A stretch of DNA of 35,975 nucleotides, taken from Planctomycetaceae bacterium. Lineage in GTDB: Bacteria > Planctomycetota > Planctomycetia > Pirellulales > Pirellulaceae. A model generated the notes under the pieces. It did no database searches. It was given only the letters and a program-made list of their open reading frames with translations, and had not been told where the DNA came from. Position 1 is the first letter of the stretch; the number at the start of each line of letters is the position of its first letter. Position numbers and translations under genes: made by a program. Positions 1-8,291 of this stretch are shown in pieces. The DNA lies in contig SKKK01000290.1 of assembly GCA_007121535.1 (NCBI GenBank), positions 1-35,975 of the forward strand, read 5' to 3'.

Positions 1-105
1 TCCGTTCATCAAATGGACGAGATTGACAACTTTCGCCTTGGCCCACCCCTTCGGCAATCCATCTTCCCCGCTCATCCCGACGAACTCTCGAAACCAAAGA
101 CCGCG

Positions 106-194
106 GGCAGAAAAATTGATGGCAGAAAGATGGGATCGGGATGGATCGGTAGGTCCTTCATCGTATTCATATTTCTGCCATCAATCTTTCTGCC
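106..194. repeat. Long inverted repeat (hairpin element)
   Basis: Two 27-base arms (106-132 and 168-194) are reverse complements at 25 of 27 positions, around a 35-base loop. Each arm itself carries two GGCAGAAA boxes separated by ATTGAT. It lies just beyond the 3' end of the hsdR remnant and could fold in RNA from either strand. It looks like a dispersed intergenic hairpin element rather than a gene. Bases 1-105 hold nothing else I can support. Confidence 0.7.
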
Positions 195-203
195 AAATTC
201 TTC

Positions 204-2244
204 CTACGCCGCCAGCCTCACGTTCAGTTCCTCCAGCATTTCCGGCAACTTGTCGCCGAACAGTTCGTAGGCTTTGCCCAGGCCGCCGAATTGGCTGAAG
301 GGGGCGTATTCGAAATCGTCTTGGTCGATGCTCAGACTGCCGGCCACGTGGTCGCGGATGGCCACCAGCCACCGCATCTGCTCGGTGGTAAACGTTGCGC
401 CCGACGCTCGCTGATCGTCCAGCCACCGCTCGAACCGCTCGCCGACGGTCATCCCGATGGGACATAACGGCTGGTTCGGGTCGATGGCATGACGGACCAG
501 GGCGATCAGATCGACCAACTGCTGGCCGCCCGCCGCCCGGACCGCGCCCGGTTCGACTGCCTGGAACGCTTGCCACAACCGCACCGGACTGGCCGACAGC
601 GGCGGTTTCTGCAGCGCCGCTGTCGGCCAACTCCTTGACGTGCCGGTACCGCAGCCCGGCTCGGTACGGATGACTGTACAGCAACTGCAGTGCTTCGATC
701 TGGTCCTTGTTGTCTTCGATGAATTGCCGGAAGTCGGTGATCTGCGTCTTGGCTTTCTCCAGGGCTTGTGCATCGTACCCGGCGCTCAACAACTCGTCGG
801 GCGTGATCTCGTCGATCACCTGCTCCAGCGAACGCTTGATGTTGATCACGGCTTCGCGCAGCTCGGGTTGATGGAACGGCCGCAGCGCGTCTCGCATGGC
901 AGCCTGCTCGGCCTGGTCCAACTGCTCGTCGGTCGGTTCCTCGCCGGCGGGCAGCCCGAAATGCTCGGCCGCTCGAGCCGTATTGGCGTCCGGATCCAGG
1001 CTGCCCAGCAGGTTGTCGCAGAGTGTGGCGAGCGACTTGCCACCGGCTACGGCCGCGATCTCCTGCTGTTGCACCGGGCTGGCCTGATGCTCCAGGCGCG
1101 CCAACCTCGAGGCCAGCGTGGAAACGACGTCCGCGTTGGCGATGCCTTTGGCCACGGCGTCCAGGACCTTTTCCAGCGGCACCGACGGCTGGCGGTCCAG
1201 CGGTTTGCTGGGCGTCTTGTCCCGTTCGCAGACTCCCACCGCGTCCACGATCACGAAGCGGGTCTTCCGTTGGGCATCGGGCGTGACGCTCCGCAGCGCG
1301 TCCGGATCGACGACGCGCGAGCCACGGCCCTTCATCTGCTCGAAATAGGTCGCCGAATTGATGTTCCGCAGAAATAGCAGGCACTCCAACGGCTTGACGT
1401 CCGTCCCGGTCGCGATCATGTCCACGGTCACGGCGATCCGAGGATGGAACGAATTGCGGAACTCGGCCAAAAGCTGTTTCGGTGTCTTGCCGGTCGTCTT
1501 CGACGTGATCTTCTGGCAGAAGTCGTTGCCCTTGCCGAATTCCTCCCGGATGATCTTTACGATGTCCTCGGCGTGCTGGTCGGTCTTGGCGAACACCAGG
1601 GTCTTGGGGACTTCGGTCCGGCCGGGGAAGATCTCGGTGAACAGCCTGTCGCGGAACGTTTGGATGAGCAGCCGGATCTGAGGCTCGGAGACGACGTCCC
1701 GATCGAGTTGACTGGCGGTGTACGTCAAGTCGTCGTCCAGTTCCTTGTATTTCGTCGACTTGGTGCGGCGATCCCGATGAGGGACGAACATGCCGGGCTC
1801 CTTTTCCAGCGTGGCCCCTTGCTCGGTGATCTTGGTAGCGATACGGTAGACGTCATAGCCGACATTCACACCGTCGGCCACGGCATCCTCGTGGGTGTAC
1901 TGCTGGACCAGATTGCGTTTGAAGAACCCGAGGGTCTGGGCCGTCGGCGTCGCGGTCAGACCGATGATGAACGCGTCGAAATACTCCAGCACCTGCCGCC
2001 AGACGTTGTAGATCGATCGGTGGCATTCATCCACGATGATGAAATCGAACAATCCGATGGGAATCCCAGGATTGTAGACGACGGGCAGCGGTTCCTTGAT
2101 CAGCGAGAATTCGGACTCGAACAGCGACCCTTCTTCGGCCTCTTCGTCCCGTTCTTCTTCGCCCTTGAGCATCGAGTACAATCGCTGGATGGTCGTGATG
2201 CAGACGCGGCTGGCCGGATCGATCGTGTTGTGGCGCAGGTCTCG
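204..2244 (-). pseudogene. hsdR: Type I restriction endonuclease subunit R, truncated and frameshifted
   Basis: This is the C-terminal two thirds of an HsdR (DEAD-like helicase/translocase) subunit of a type I restriction enzyme. Visible helicase motifs are DECH (motif II), LTATP (motif III) and the GRGSR motif VI region, followed by the HsdR C-terminal segment ending at the TAG at 204-206. The N-terminal nuclease domain and Walker A are absent: similarity stops near 2236-2250, where the DNA switches to a transposase remnant on the other strand. There is also a frameshift near 600-640: the frame reading VKELADSGAA must change to the one reading KPPLSASPVRLW to continue into the family-typical DDFEYAPF segment. 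No hsdM or hsdS is seen nearby. The product should be inactive. The exact junction is uncertain. Confidence 0.85.
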
Positions 2245-2598
2245 ATGCCGATACCCGCCTTGCCGCCCAATTTGCCGTATGATGAACAGGCCAAGCGACA
2301 GACGGCAACGAGGTTCATCGAAGAAAGGACGGATGCCTACCTGCACAACAACCGTCACCGCATGCGTTACGCTGAGCACCGCCGTCGCGGTCTGCCCATT
2401 ACGACGGCCCTGATGGAATCCACGATCAAGCGAATGAACCGTCGGGTCAAGGGCACAGAAAAGTTCTGGCGCGAGGGGGCCGAACCGATGCTGCAACTCG
2501 CCGCCGATAAAATCAGCGAAACCGAGCCGCTGGAAATCTACTGGAAAAACAAAGCAGAAATCCAGAATGGCAAGCGCAAATCCCGTGCCAAAGCCTAA
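2245..2598 (+). pseudogene. Transposase C-terminal fragment
   Basis: An open frame of about 117 codons ends at the TAA at 2596-2598 and contains YLHNNRHRMRY, RRRGLPITTALMESTIK and NRRVKGTEKFW, a pattern I associate with the C-terminal end of transposases common in planctomycetes (ISKra4-like, family assignment tentative). The frame runs on upstream as far as 1444, but that part is only the shadow of hsdR. No N-terminal half is present, so this is the 3' end of an insertion sequence that replaced or truncated the 5' part of hsdR. The element's right end probably lies shortly after the stop, around 2600-2650, but no matching left end is visible. Confidence 0.65.
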
Positions 2599-2845
2599 CA
2601 AACCCTGTCCTGCACCCAACGTCAGGGGTCTTGCCGTTTTGGCTCAGTTTCGCTCGAAGATCATCGAAATTCGCTGCAATGTTCCAATCAGCCAAACTTT
2701 ACCCCGCTTTAGAGGTTATTGGTTATGCGCGTTGATGGTATTTTTGTTGGCGATCAATCCACATCGATTCCTTCCGAGGTACCGGTAGTAACAGCCGAAA
2801 CAGAAAAATTTTTCAAGTTCCCCCTCGAATCCCATCTCTCCTAGA

Positions 2846-2874
2846 TTGACATTCGAAAAATCCCTACTTAAATA
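2846..2874 (+). promoter_or_regulatory. Sigma-70 type promoter for the YTV-type protein
   Basis: TTGACA (2846-2851), a 17-base spacer and TAAATA (2869-2874) form a near-consensus housekeeping promoter. Transcription would start near 2881, giving a leader of about 110 bases before the ATG at 2991, which is preceded by the strong ribosome site GAGAGGAAGGAG. The rest of the 392-base gap 2599-2990 holds the probable insertion-sequence end and nothing else recognisable. Confidence 0.75.
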
Positions 2875-2990
2875 GGCTGAAGAAGGCAGTGTTTTTGTGC
2901 CGCCCAGTTTTGGTCACCAAGTGGATTCCGCAGGCGATTTGATTTTTCGAACCATCTCTGTTTCACAATTTCGAGAGGAAGGAGCTTCCC

Positions 2991-4061
2991 ATGCTTCGCT
3001 ACCCGTTTCTTGCCGTCGCGCTTGCCGCGTTGTTAATTGCAAATCCGTCGTACGCTGGGCATCATGCCGGTGGCATGGCGGATGACGATCCGTTGGAACT
3101 CCAGCACGTGCAGAAGGACGTTGCTGAGCATGTGCAAAAGGGAACCCCGCAGTACGTGCAGCGGACAATTTACACCCCGCAGTGGGTGACCGAAACTCGC
3201 AAGGTCATGGTCACTCGATACGTCCAGGAGAAGCGCGAAGGCGTCAAGACCGTGATGCGTTGCGTGCCGGAGCAGCGGGAGGTCCAACGATCGTGCACGG
3301 TCATGGTGCCTGAAAGGCGTACGAAGACCGTCCCGGTCACACATTATCGTCCGGTCTACCGCCAAGTCGAACGGAAGTACGCCGTGCAAGTCCCCGAATG
3401 GACTCAGAAAGAAGTCCAATACACCGTGATGGTCCCGCACGTGGAGACTCGGCAGGGCGTTCGCAAAGTGTGCCACTGGGTGGAAGAGGAAGTGGTCAAA
3501 ACCGTGAAACGCGATCATGGCCACTGGGAAGTCCAGATGGTCCAAGTGCCCTGTTACCCCAGGCGTTGGTGCCGCTGGCGTGCGTGCTGCGATCCCTGCT
3601 GCGTCTCGGTTCGCACGGTCTGCCAGAAGGTTTGGGTACCAAACATTGTGGAAGAAGAAGTGACCGTTACCGTCTGCCGTCCCCAGATCGTCGAAGAACC
3701 GTACGAGTATCAAGTGACGGTTTGCAAACCCGAGGTGCGAACCAAAATGGTGAACGTGTGCAACATGCGAACCGAGATGCGTACGCGTCTGTGTACGGTG
3801 GTCGATTATGAACGAGTCGTCACCCAGCGGCAGGTATGCTACACGGTTTGCGTTCCCAAAACTCGCACTTGGACCGAATTGGTGACGACCTATCGGCAAG
3901 TCGCTGAGCAGGTGCCGTACACCTACACGGTTTGCGTCCCGGTACAGGAAGAGCGGGAAATCGAAGTGAAGGTTTGCCAGATGGTCGCCAAGACGATCGA
4001 CGTACCGGTTTGCACGGTGGTCTGCTGCCGACCGGTGGTTCGCCGTTTCCGCTGTCTGTAA
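2991..4061 (+). CDS. Secreted Cys-rich YTV-repeat protein (planctomycete type)
   Basis: The 356-residue product starts with a signal peptide (hydrophobic residues about 5-18, cleavage probably after PSYA). The mature part consists almost wholly of short alternating strands of the pattern YTV.VP / V..Q..YTVCVP, rich in Val, Arg, Glu, Thr and Cys, matching the YTV motif described for secreted and cell-wall proteins of planctomycetes such as Rhodopirellula. A very Cys-rich centre (CCDPCC) separates two repeat-rich halves, and many repeats carry one Cys, so disulfide cross-linking outside the cytoplasm is likely. No enzyme motif is visible. It is a single-gene unit with its own promoter and a strong terminator, which fits high expression of a structural envelope component. 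The exact role is inferred, not shown. Confidence 0.8.
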   Translation: MLRYPFLAVALAALLIANPSYAGHHAGGMADDDPLELQHVQKDVAEHVQKGTPQYVQRTIYTPQWVTETRKVMVTRYVQEKREGVKTVMRCVPEQREVQRSCTVMVPERRTKTVPVTHYRPVYRQVERKYAVQVPEWTQKEVQYTVMVPHVETRQGVRKVCHWVEEEVVKTVKRDHGHWEVQMVQVPCYPRRWCRWRACCDPCCVSVRTVCQKVWVPNIVEEEVTVTVCRPQIVEEPYEYQVTVCKPEVRTKMVNVCNMRTEMRTRLCTVVDYERVVTQRQVCYTVCVPKTRTWTELVTTYRQVAEQVPYTYTVCVPVQEEREIEVKVCQMVAKTIDVPVCTVVCCRPVVRRFRCL

Positions 4062-4094
4062 GCCGATTCCCGGAACACCGTGGCCGAACCTTTT

Positions 4095-4128
4095 GAGCGG
4101 GCTGACGAATCAGCCCGCTCTTTTTTTT
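4095..4128 (+). terminator. Rho-independent terminator
   Basis: A perfect 11-bp stem (GAGCGGGCTGA at 4095-4105 with TCAGCCCGCTC at 4110-4120) with a CGAA loop is followed by eight T (4121-4128). It starts 34 bases after the stop of the YTV-type gene. Confidence 0.95.
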
Positions 4129-4229
4129 GGGGAACGAGAACTTGTCCGAGACGTGCATCCATGCTGAATAGTGAAATTGGTCTTTCTGGCAGCGAAACAG
4201 CGGCAGGCACACGGATTGTTGTACAGTAC

Positions 4230-4258
4230 TTGCTTTTCGAAAGGGCGGACGATACAAA
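4230..4258 (+). promoter_or_regulatory. Candidate sigma-70 promoter for the BON-domain gene
   Basis: TTGCTT (4230-4235), 17 bases, TACAAA (4253-4258). It would start transcription near 4265, about 80 bases before the ATG at 4345. The strong upstream terminator means this small gene needs its own promoter, but the boxes are only a moderate match. Confidence 0.4.
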
Positions 4259-4344
4259 ACAGATTGGTGGAAGCGACAAGAAAGCGGAACCGTGGAGGGC
4301 AGGTTTTGGCATTTTTGACTGATGCAAGAGAGGAGAAGTGTATC

Positions 4345-4575
4345 ATGGCAGAAGTGCTTGACGCGGATCTTGCGTCGCGGGCCAAATCGGAGTTGGAACA
4401 CAGTCCGGTACCCGCTCTTCGTAAGCTGAGTGTCCAGCAATCGGGCGAAGCCTTGGTGATCCGAGGACGCGTGTTGCGATTTTACCACAAGCAGTTGGCT
4501 CAGGAAACGGTTCGAGCCGTATCGGGGGGGCTACGTGTGGTGAATTCGGTGGAAGTCTTGATGAGTGGTGTCTGA
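4345..4575 (+). CDS. Small BON-domain-like protein
   Basis: A 76-residue product beginning MAEVLDADLASRAKSELEHS. The order of a short helix, then strands around ALVIRGRV, then a helix with Q.LAQETVRAV and a final strand GLRVVNSVEV, resembles a single BON domain, a fold linked to phospholipid or envelope binding. There is no signal peptide, so it may act in the cytoplasm. The ATG at 4345 is chosen because AGGAG lies 10 bases upstream; longer readings of the frame lack a ribosome site. It ends 14 bases from the 3' end of the convergent lpxK gene. Confidence 0.7.
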   Translation: MAEVLDADLASRAKSELEHSPVPALRKLSVQQSGEALVIRGRVLRFYHKQLAQETVRAVSGGLRVVNSVEVLMSGV

Positions 4576-4589
4576 TCCCGGGCTGGGTT

Positions 4590-5651
4590 TTATCGGGGCA
4601 GATCTCGAAAACGTCGCAGGCGGCGGTCGAGGTCCTCTTTGCCATTGGTGACTTCCAGCCCGACCTCGACTGCCCATAACTCGCATGGTCCCAAGTGTTG
4701 AGTCCCCAGCTTGACCAAGTCCTTGCAGGTACACAGAAGCGTGTCCACCCGGGGCATGGTTGCCGCCCACCGAGCCAAGCGTGCGACTTCGGCATTCGGA
4801 TAGGCGAAATGGTCGGGTAGTGCGCGGAACCCGGTTACCTGGCAGCCCAACGTTTGCAACGTGTGAAGGAATCCCTGCGGGTTGCCGATCCCGCAGAAGG
4901 CGGCGACGGATCGGCCCTGCAGATGCAGCAGCGATCGCTGCTGCCCATCGGCGGCGATCAAGCATGTGGGTTGATGGATCACTTCGATCCAATCGGCGTC
5001 GGGAGCCAAGCGTCGAGCGCGGTCTCGTAACGCGGATCGCTGTTCGGCCGATATGGCATCGGCACGGGACAGGGCGATCACGTCGGCTCGAGCCAGTCCC
5101 GACACGGGTTCACGCAGGGTGCCGCGAGGCAGGACGTATTCCCACCCGAACGGTTCCAGCGCGTCCAGCAGCACGACGTCCAGATCTCGATGGATGCGTC
5201 GGTGCTGGAATCCATCGTCCAGCACGATGATTTCACAACCTCCGCGTTCGATCGCCTCGCGAGCGGCAGCCACTCGATCGCGATGCTGCACGTGGACCAG
5301 ATCCGGAATCCTGGCGGCCATTTCCATCGCCTCGTCGTTCGGTTGGCCCGGACCAGCCTTGTAGCCGCGGCTGACCACTCCGGCGGCGTCACCCTGCTGG
5401 CGGAACCACTGGACCAGCCACAGCACCAGCGGCGTCTTTCCGGTGCCGCCGACCGTCAGATTTCCGACGCTGATCACCAGCGCCGGTACTCGGTGGCTGG
5501 TCAACAGTCCTCGGTCGTAAAGCCGATTCCGGCACCAGGTGACCGTCCCGTAAGGGATCGCCAGCGATCGCAACACGGTGCGCATCAAGGCGGCGACCAC
5601 GCCGGTCCGTTGTCCGCTGGCCAGTTCACGAAACGGGGAAGGATTCTCCAA
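4590..5651 (-). CDS. lpxK: Tetraacyldisaccharide 4'-kinase (lipid A synthesis)
   Basis: LpxK phosphorylates the 4' position of the tetraacyldisaccharide precursor of lipid A at the inner membrane. The product has the family P-loop SVGNLTVGGTGKTP (residues about 61-74), then VVSRGYK and the acidic motif LDDGFQHRR. The proposed start is TTG at 5651, giving 353 residues: it is preceded by AAGGGGG and keeps the N-terminal helix (FRELASGQRTGVVAALMR) usual in this family. The alternative ATG at 5585 would remove it, and a longer frame to 5777 runs into the upstream gene. It follows the dehydrogenase gene by 67 bases on the same strand and may be cotranscribed. Its presence implies a Gram-negative outer membrane with lipid A. 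Confidence 0.93.
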   Translation of the reverse strand: MENPSPFRELASGQRTGVVAALMRTVLRSLAIPYGTVTWCRNRLYDRGLLTSHRVPALVISVGNLTVGGTGKTPLVLWLVQWFRQQGDAAGVVSRGYKAGPGQPNDEAMEMAARIPDLVHVQHRDRVAAAREAIERGGCEIIVLDDGFQHRRIHRDLDVVLLDALEPFGWEYVLPRGTLREPVSGLARADVIALSRADAISAEQRSALRDRARRLAPDADWIEVIHQPTCLIAADGQQRSLLHLQGRSVAAFCGIGNPQGFLHTLQTLGCQVTGFRALPDHFAYPNAEVARLARWAATMPRVDTLLCTCKDLVKLGTQHLGPCELWAVEVGLEVTNGKEDLDRRLRRFRDLPR

Positions 5652-5718
5652 ATTCGCCCCCTTCGAATCGACGGTCGGTTTTCGCCGGCGTGCCGGTGAA
5701 CGTTTGGCGCGGTCCGAG

Positions 5719-6819
5719 CTACATCCGGGCGCAGATGGCGTCGGCCATCTCCTGGGTGCCCACCGCCGTGGGATCATCGCGATGCGGTTTCAGATCGTAG
5801 GTCACGTCCTTGCCCTCGGCGATCACGGCAGCCACGGCTTGTTCCAGACGATCGGCAGCATCTGTCTCGCCCAGATGCTTCAGCATCAGCATGCCGGACA
5901 GGATCAGCGCGGTGGGGTTCACCTTGTTCTGACCCTTGTACTTCGGCGCGCTGCCGTGCGTCGCTTCGAAGACCGCTCCCGCAGGACCGATATTGGCGCC
6001 CGGTGCGACTCCCAAGCCACCGACCAGTCCCGCCCCCAGGTCGCTAAGGATGTCACCGTACAAGTTCTCCATGACCAACACGTCGTACAATTCGGGCTTT
6101 TGTGTCAATTGCATGCACATGTTGTCCACAATGCGTTCTTCGAATTCGATGTCCGGATACTGCTCGGCCACTTTCATCGCCGTCGCCAGGAACAAACCAT
6201 CGGAATACTTCATGATGTTCGCTTTGTGGACCGCGGTGACTTTGCGACGGCCGTTTTTTCGCGCGTAATCGAAGGCGCATTGGACGATCCGTTCTGTCCC
6301 GGAAACGCTGATCGGCTTGATCGATACGCCCGTTTCCGCGCCCGGGGTCTTGATCTTGCGGTCCGACGGCAACGTGTTGATGAACTCGATAAGCTGGCTC
6401 GTCTCTTCGCGTCCCGCCTCGAATTCGACCCCGGCGTACAGATCCTCGGTGTTCTCGCGAACGATCACAATATCGACGCCCAACCCGCTGAAGAACGAGC
6501 GGACGCCGGGGTAGTGCTTGCAGGGTCGGATACAGGCGAACAGCCCCAATTCCTGGCGCAGGTACACGTTGATGCTGCGAAAACCCGTGCCGACTGGGGT
6601 TGTGATGGGAGCCTTCAGAGCGCATCCGGTCCGACGGACGCTTTCCATGACCGAATCGGGGATCGGCGTTCCGGTCCGCTCCATCACATCGACACCGGCC
6701 TCCTGGAGATCCCAGTTGATGGAAACGCCCGAGGCATCGACGCACTTGCGAGCCGCTTCGGCCAATTCCGGTCCGACGCCGTCGCCGGTGATCAGGGTGA
6801 CTTCATGAGCCATGTTCAT
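5719..6819 (-). CDS. Isocitrate/isopropylmalate dehydrogenase family protein, probably NAD-dependent isocitrate dehydrogenase
   Basis: A 366-residue beta-decarboxylating dehydrogenase. Visible family motifs are [11 protein letters not shown] at the N-terminus, the substrate-loop region [28 protein letters not shown], the Lys-containing [12 protein letters not shown], the metal-binding [17 protein letters not shown] signature and [13 protein letters not shown]. The Ser in RSINVYLR and the short length favour an NAD-dependent isocitrate dehydrogenase of the TCA cycle; 3-isopropylmalate or homoisocitrate specificity cannot be excluded from sequence alone. Two ATG codons lie seven bases apart at the start; TAGGAGCGA sits just before them and suits the second (MAHEV) at least as well. 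Confidence 0.88.
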   Translation of the reverse strand: MNMAHEVTLITGDGVGPELAEAARKCVDASGVSINWDLQEAGVDVMERTGTPIPDSVMESVRRTGCALKAPITTPVGTGFRSINVYLRQELGLFACIRPCKHYPGVRSFFSGLGVDIVIVRENTEDLYAGVEFEAGREETSQLIEFINTLPSDRKIKTPGAETGVSIKPISVSGTERIVQCAFDYARKNGRRKVTAVHKANIMKYSDGLFLATAMKVAEQYPDIEFEERIVDNMCMQLTQKPELYDVLVMENLYGDILSDLGAGLVGGLGVAPGANIGPAGAVFEATHGSAPKYKGQNKVNPTALILSGMLMLKHLGETDAADRLEQAVAAVIAEGKDVTYDLKPHRDDPTAVGTQEMADAICARM

Positions 6820-6902
6820 TCGCTCCTATTATTCTCGAATCCGGTGAGAGGGAAGTTTTCGGACAAGCGACCAGCGCTGCCCCGGTCCGAACCAAGTCGC
6901 CC

Positions 6903-6930
6903 ATTATCGCCACCGGCGACGGATATGCAA
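6903..6930 (-). promoter_or_regulatory. Candidate promoter for the dehydrogenase-lpxK unit
   Basis: Read on the minus strand: TTGCAT (6925-6930), 16 bases, GATAAT (6903-6908). The -10 box is good and the -35 weak. It lies about 85 bases upstream of the start codon in the divergent intergenic region 6820-7091. Confidence 0.3.
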
Positions 6931-7005
6931 GCACCGTGAAGCGGTTGGTGCCACCAGATGACGACCGACGGTTGATTTGGTACGATTTGAAGGCTCATCG
7001 TTGGG

Positions 7006-7033
7006 TTGATTGAGATGGTTATGTCGGTATAAG
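7006..7033 (+). promoter_or_regulatory. Candidate promoter for the PAS histidine kinase
   Basis: TTGATT (7006-7011), 16 bases, TATAAG (7028-7033), predicting a start near 7040. This supports translation from the ATG at 7092 rather than from the more upstream in-frame codon at 7041. Confidence 0.4.
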
Positions 7034-7091
7034 GACCGTTTTGCCCGGTGGGATGGTGTCCCCCGAAACCTTTGACGCGGGTAGGGAAGTC

Positions 7092-8282
7092 ATGTCAAAT
7101 CCGACGGAAGAAGCTGTCACCACGTTTTTTGCTCCGGCGGGCCGTAGCGACCCGGCCGATTTGCAGCGGCAGCATGCATCGTGGATTGGTGGCCCGTTGC
7201 TGCAGCCGATGATCGACGCCATGTCGGACGTGGTATTGATTCTGAACCAGAACCGGCAGGTCATCGGCGCGAATCGCCGACTTCTGGAACTGTTGAACTG
7301 CCAGATCCATGATGTCTTGGGGAAACGGCCCGGCGAGTTGGTCGGTTGCCGCAATGTGGACGCGGGGCCGGACGGGTGCGGTACCGCTCGCCAGTGCGTC
7401 ACGTGCGGGGCGGTCGAGGCGATATTGCAGAGCCAGCGGCGTGAGGACCGGGTGACGCGCGAGTGCCGGATCACGTTGAAGGAACCGGTAGGCGGCGCCT
7501 TGGATCTGCTGGTCAGTGCGACCGCCGTCGACGTGGATGGTCAGCGATACACCCTTGGCGTGCTGAAGGATATCAGCGATCAGAAACGGCTGGCCGTTCT
7601 GGCTCGGATGTTCTTCCACGACGTGATGAACACGGCAGGCGGCATCCAGGGTTATGCCGAATTGATTCGCGAAAGTCTTCCCCAGGACTCACCGGAATCC
7701 GAGGAAATGGCGGAACTGACCGAGTTGGCCGAGCAACTGATCGAGGAAATCCGAGCCCAGCGGGATCTGACCTATGCCGAAACGGGTGATCTGGAGCCCG
7801 AATTCGAGGAAGTCGACGCCGCTGATCTACTCCATCGGCAACAGCACCTGTTGGCCAAGCACCCGGTCGCGAACGGTCGGCGCATCGAGGTGATCGTCGC
7901 ACCGGGGACCAAGCTGGTGACCGATCCGCGACTGCTGGGGCGGGTGTTGAGCAACATGATCAAGAATGCTTTGGAAGCGGCTCGCGCGGGCCAGGTGGTC
8001 ACGGTCCGCTGCGATTCCGTGGACGCGCACCTGGAACTCCAGGTACACAATCCGCAGGTGATGTCCCGCGAGGTACAGATGCAGATCTTCCAACGTTCGT
8101 TCAGCACCAAGTCGGGCAGCGGGCGCGGGATCGGTACCCACAGCATCAAGCTGTTGGGCGAGCGATACTTGGGCGGAATCGTGAGCTTTATCAGTTGCGA
8201 TGGTCACGGCACCACGTTCTCGATGCGACTGCCTCGAACTCCCGCATTGACACCGCCGGACGAAACCCATTGGTCGGTATGA
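7092..8282 (+). CDS. Cytoplasmic PAS-domain sensor histidine kinase with a Cys4 motif
   Basis: A 396-residue soluble kinase with no membrane segment. A PAS domain (about residues 38-165) contains four clustered cysteines, Cys86, Cys96, Cys102 and Cys105, in the pattern C-x9-CG-x4-C-x2-CG, which suggests binding of a metal or Fe-S cluster, or a redox switch. The phosphoacceptor is probably His176 in FFHDVMNTAGGIQGY. The ATPase domain has N-box NMIKNALEA, but its G1 box reads VHNPQ instead of the usual DxGxG; the following QIFQRSFSTK and GRGIGTHSIK are well kept, a form I recall in a recognised subgroup of such kinases. The start at 7092 is preceded by TAGGGA. No response regulator lies next to it. 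Its partner and signal are unknown. Confidence 0.85.
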   Translation: MSNPTEEAVTTFFAPAGRSDPADLQRQHASWIGGPLLQPMIDAMSDVVLILNQNRQVIGANRRLLELLNCQIHDVLGKRPGELVGCRNVDAGPDGCGTARQCVTCGAVEAILQSQRREDRVTRECRITLKEPVGGALDLLVSATAVDVDGQRYTLGVLKDISDQKRLAVLARMFFHDVMNTAGGIQGYAELIRESLPQDSPESEEMAELTELAEQLIEEIRAQRDLTYAETGDLEPEFEEVDAADLLHRQQHLLAKHPVANGRRIEVIVAPGTKLVTDPRLLGRVLSNMIKNALEAARAGQVVTVRCDSVDAHLELQVHNPQVMSREVQMQIFQRSFSTKSGSGRGIGTHSIKLLGERYLGGIVSFISCDGHGTTFSMRLPRTPALTPPDETHWSV

Positions 8283-8291
8283 ATATCTGAC

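Noticed and set aside
1444-2244. Upstream part of the 384-residue plus-strand frame as a transposase
   Set aside because: It is the reverse complement of conserved hsdR helicase sequence; only the part after about 2245 has transposase features.
6940-6955. Sigma-54 promoter in the dehydrogenase upstream region
   Set aside because: A TGGCAC element occurs on the minus strand but no TTGC follows at the required spacing.
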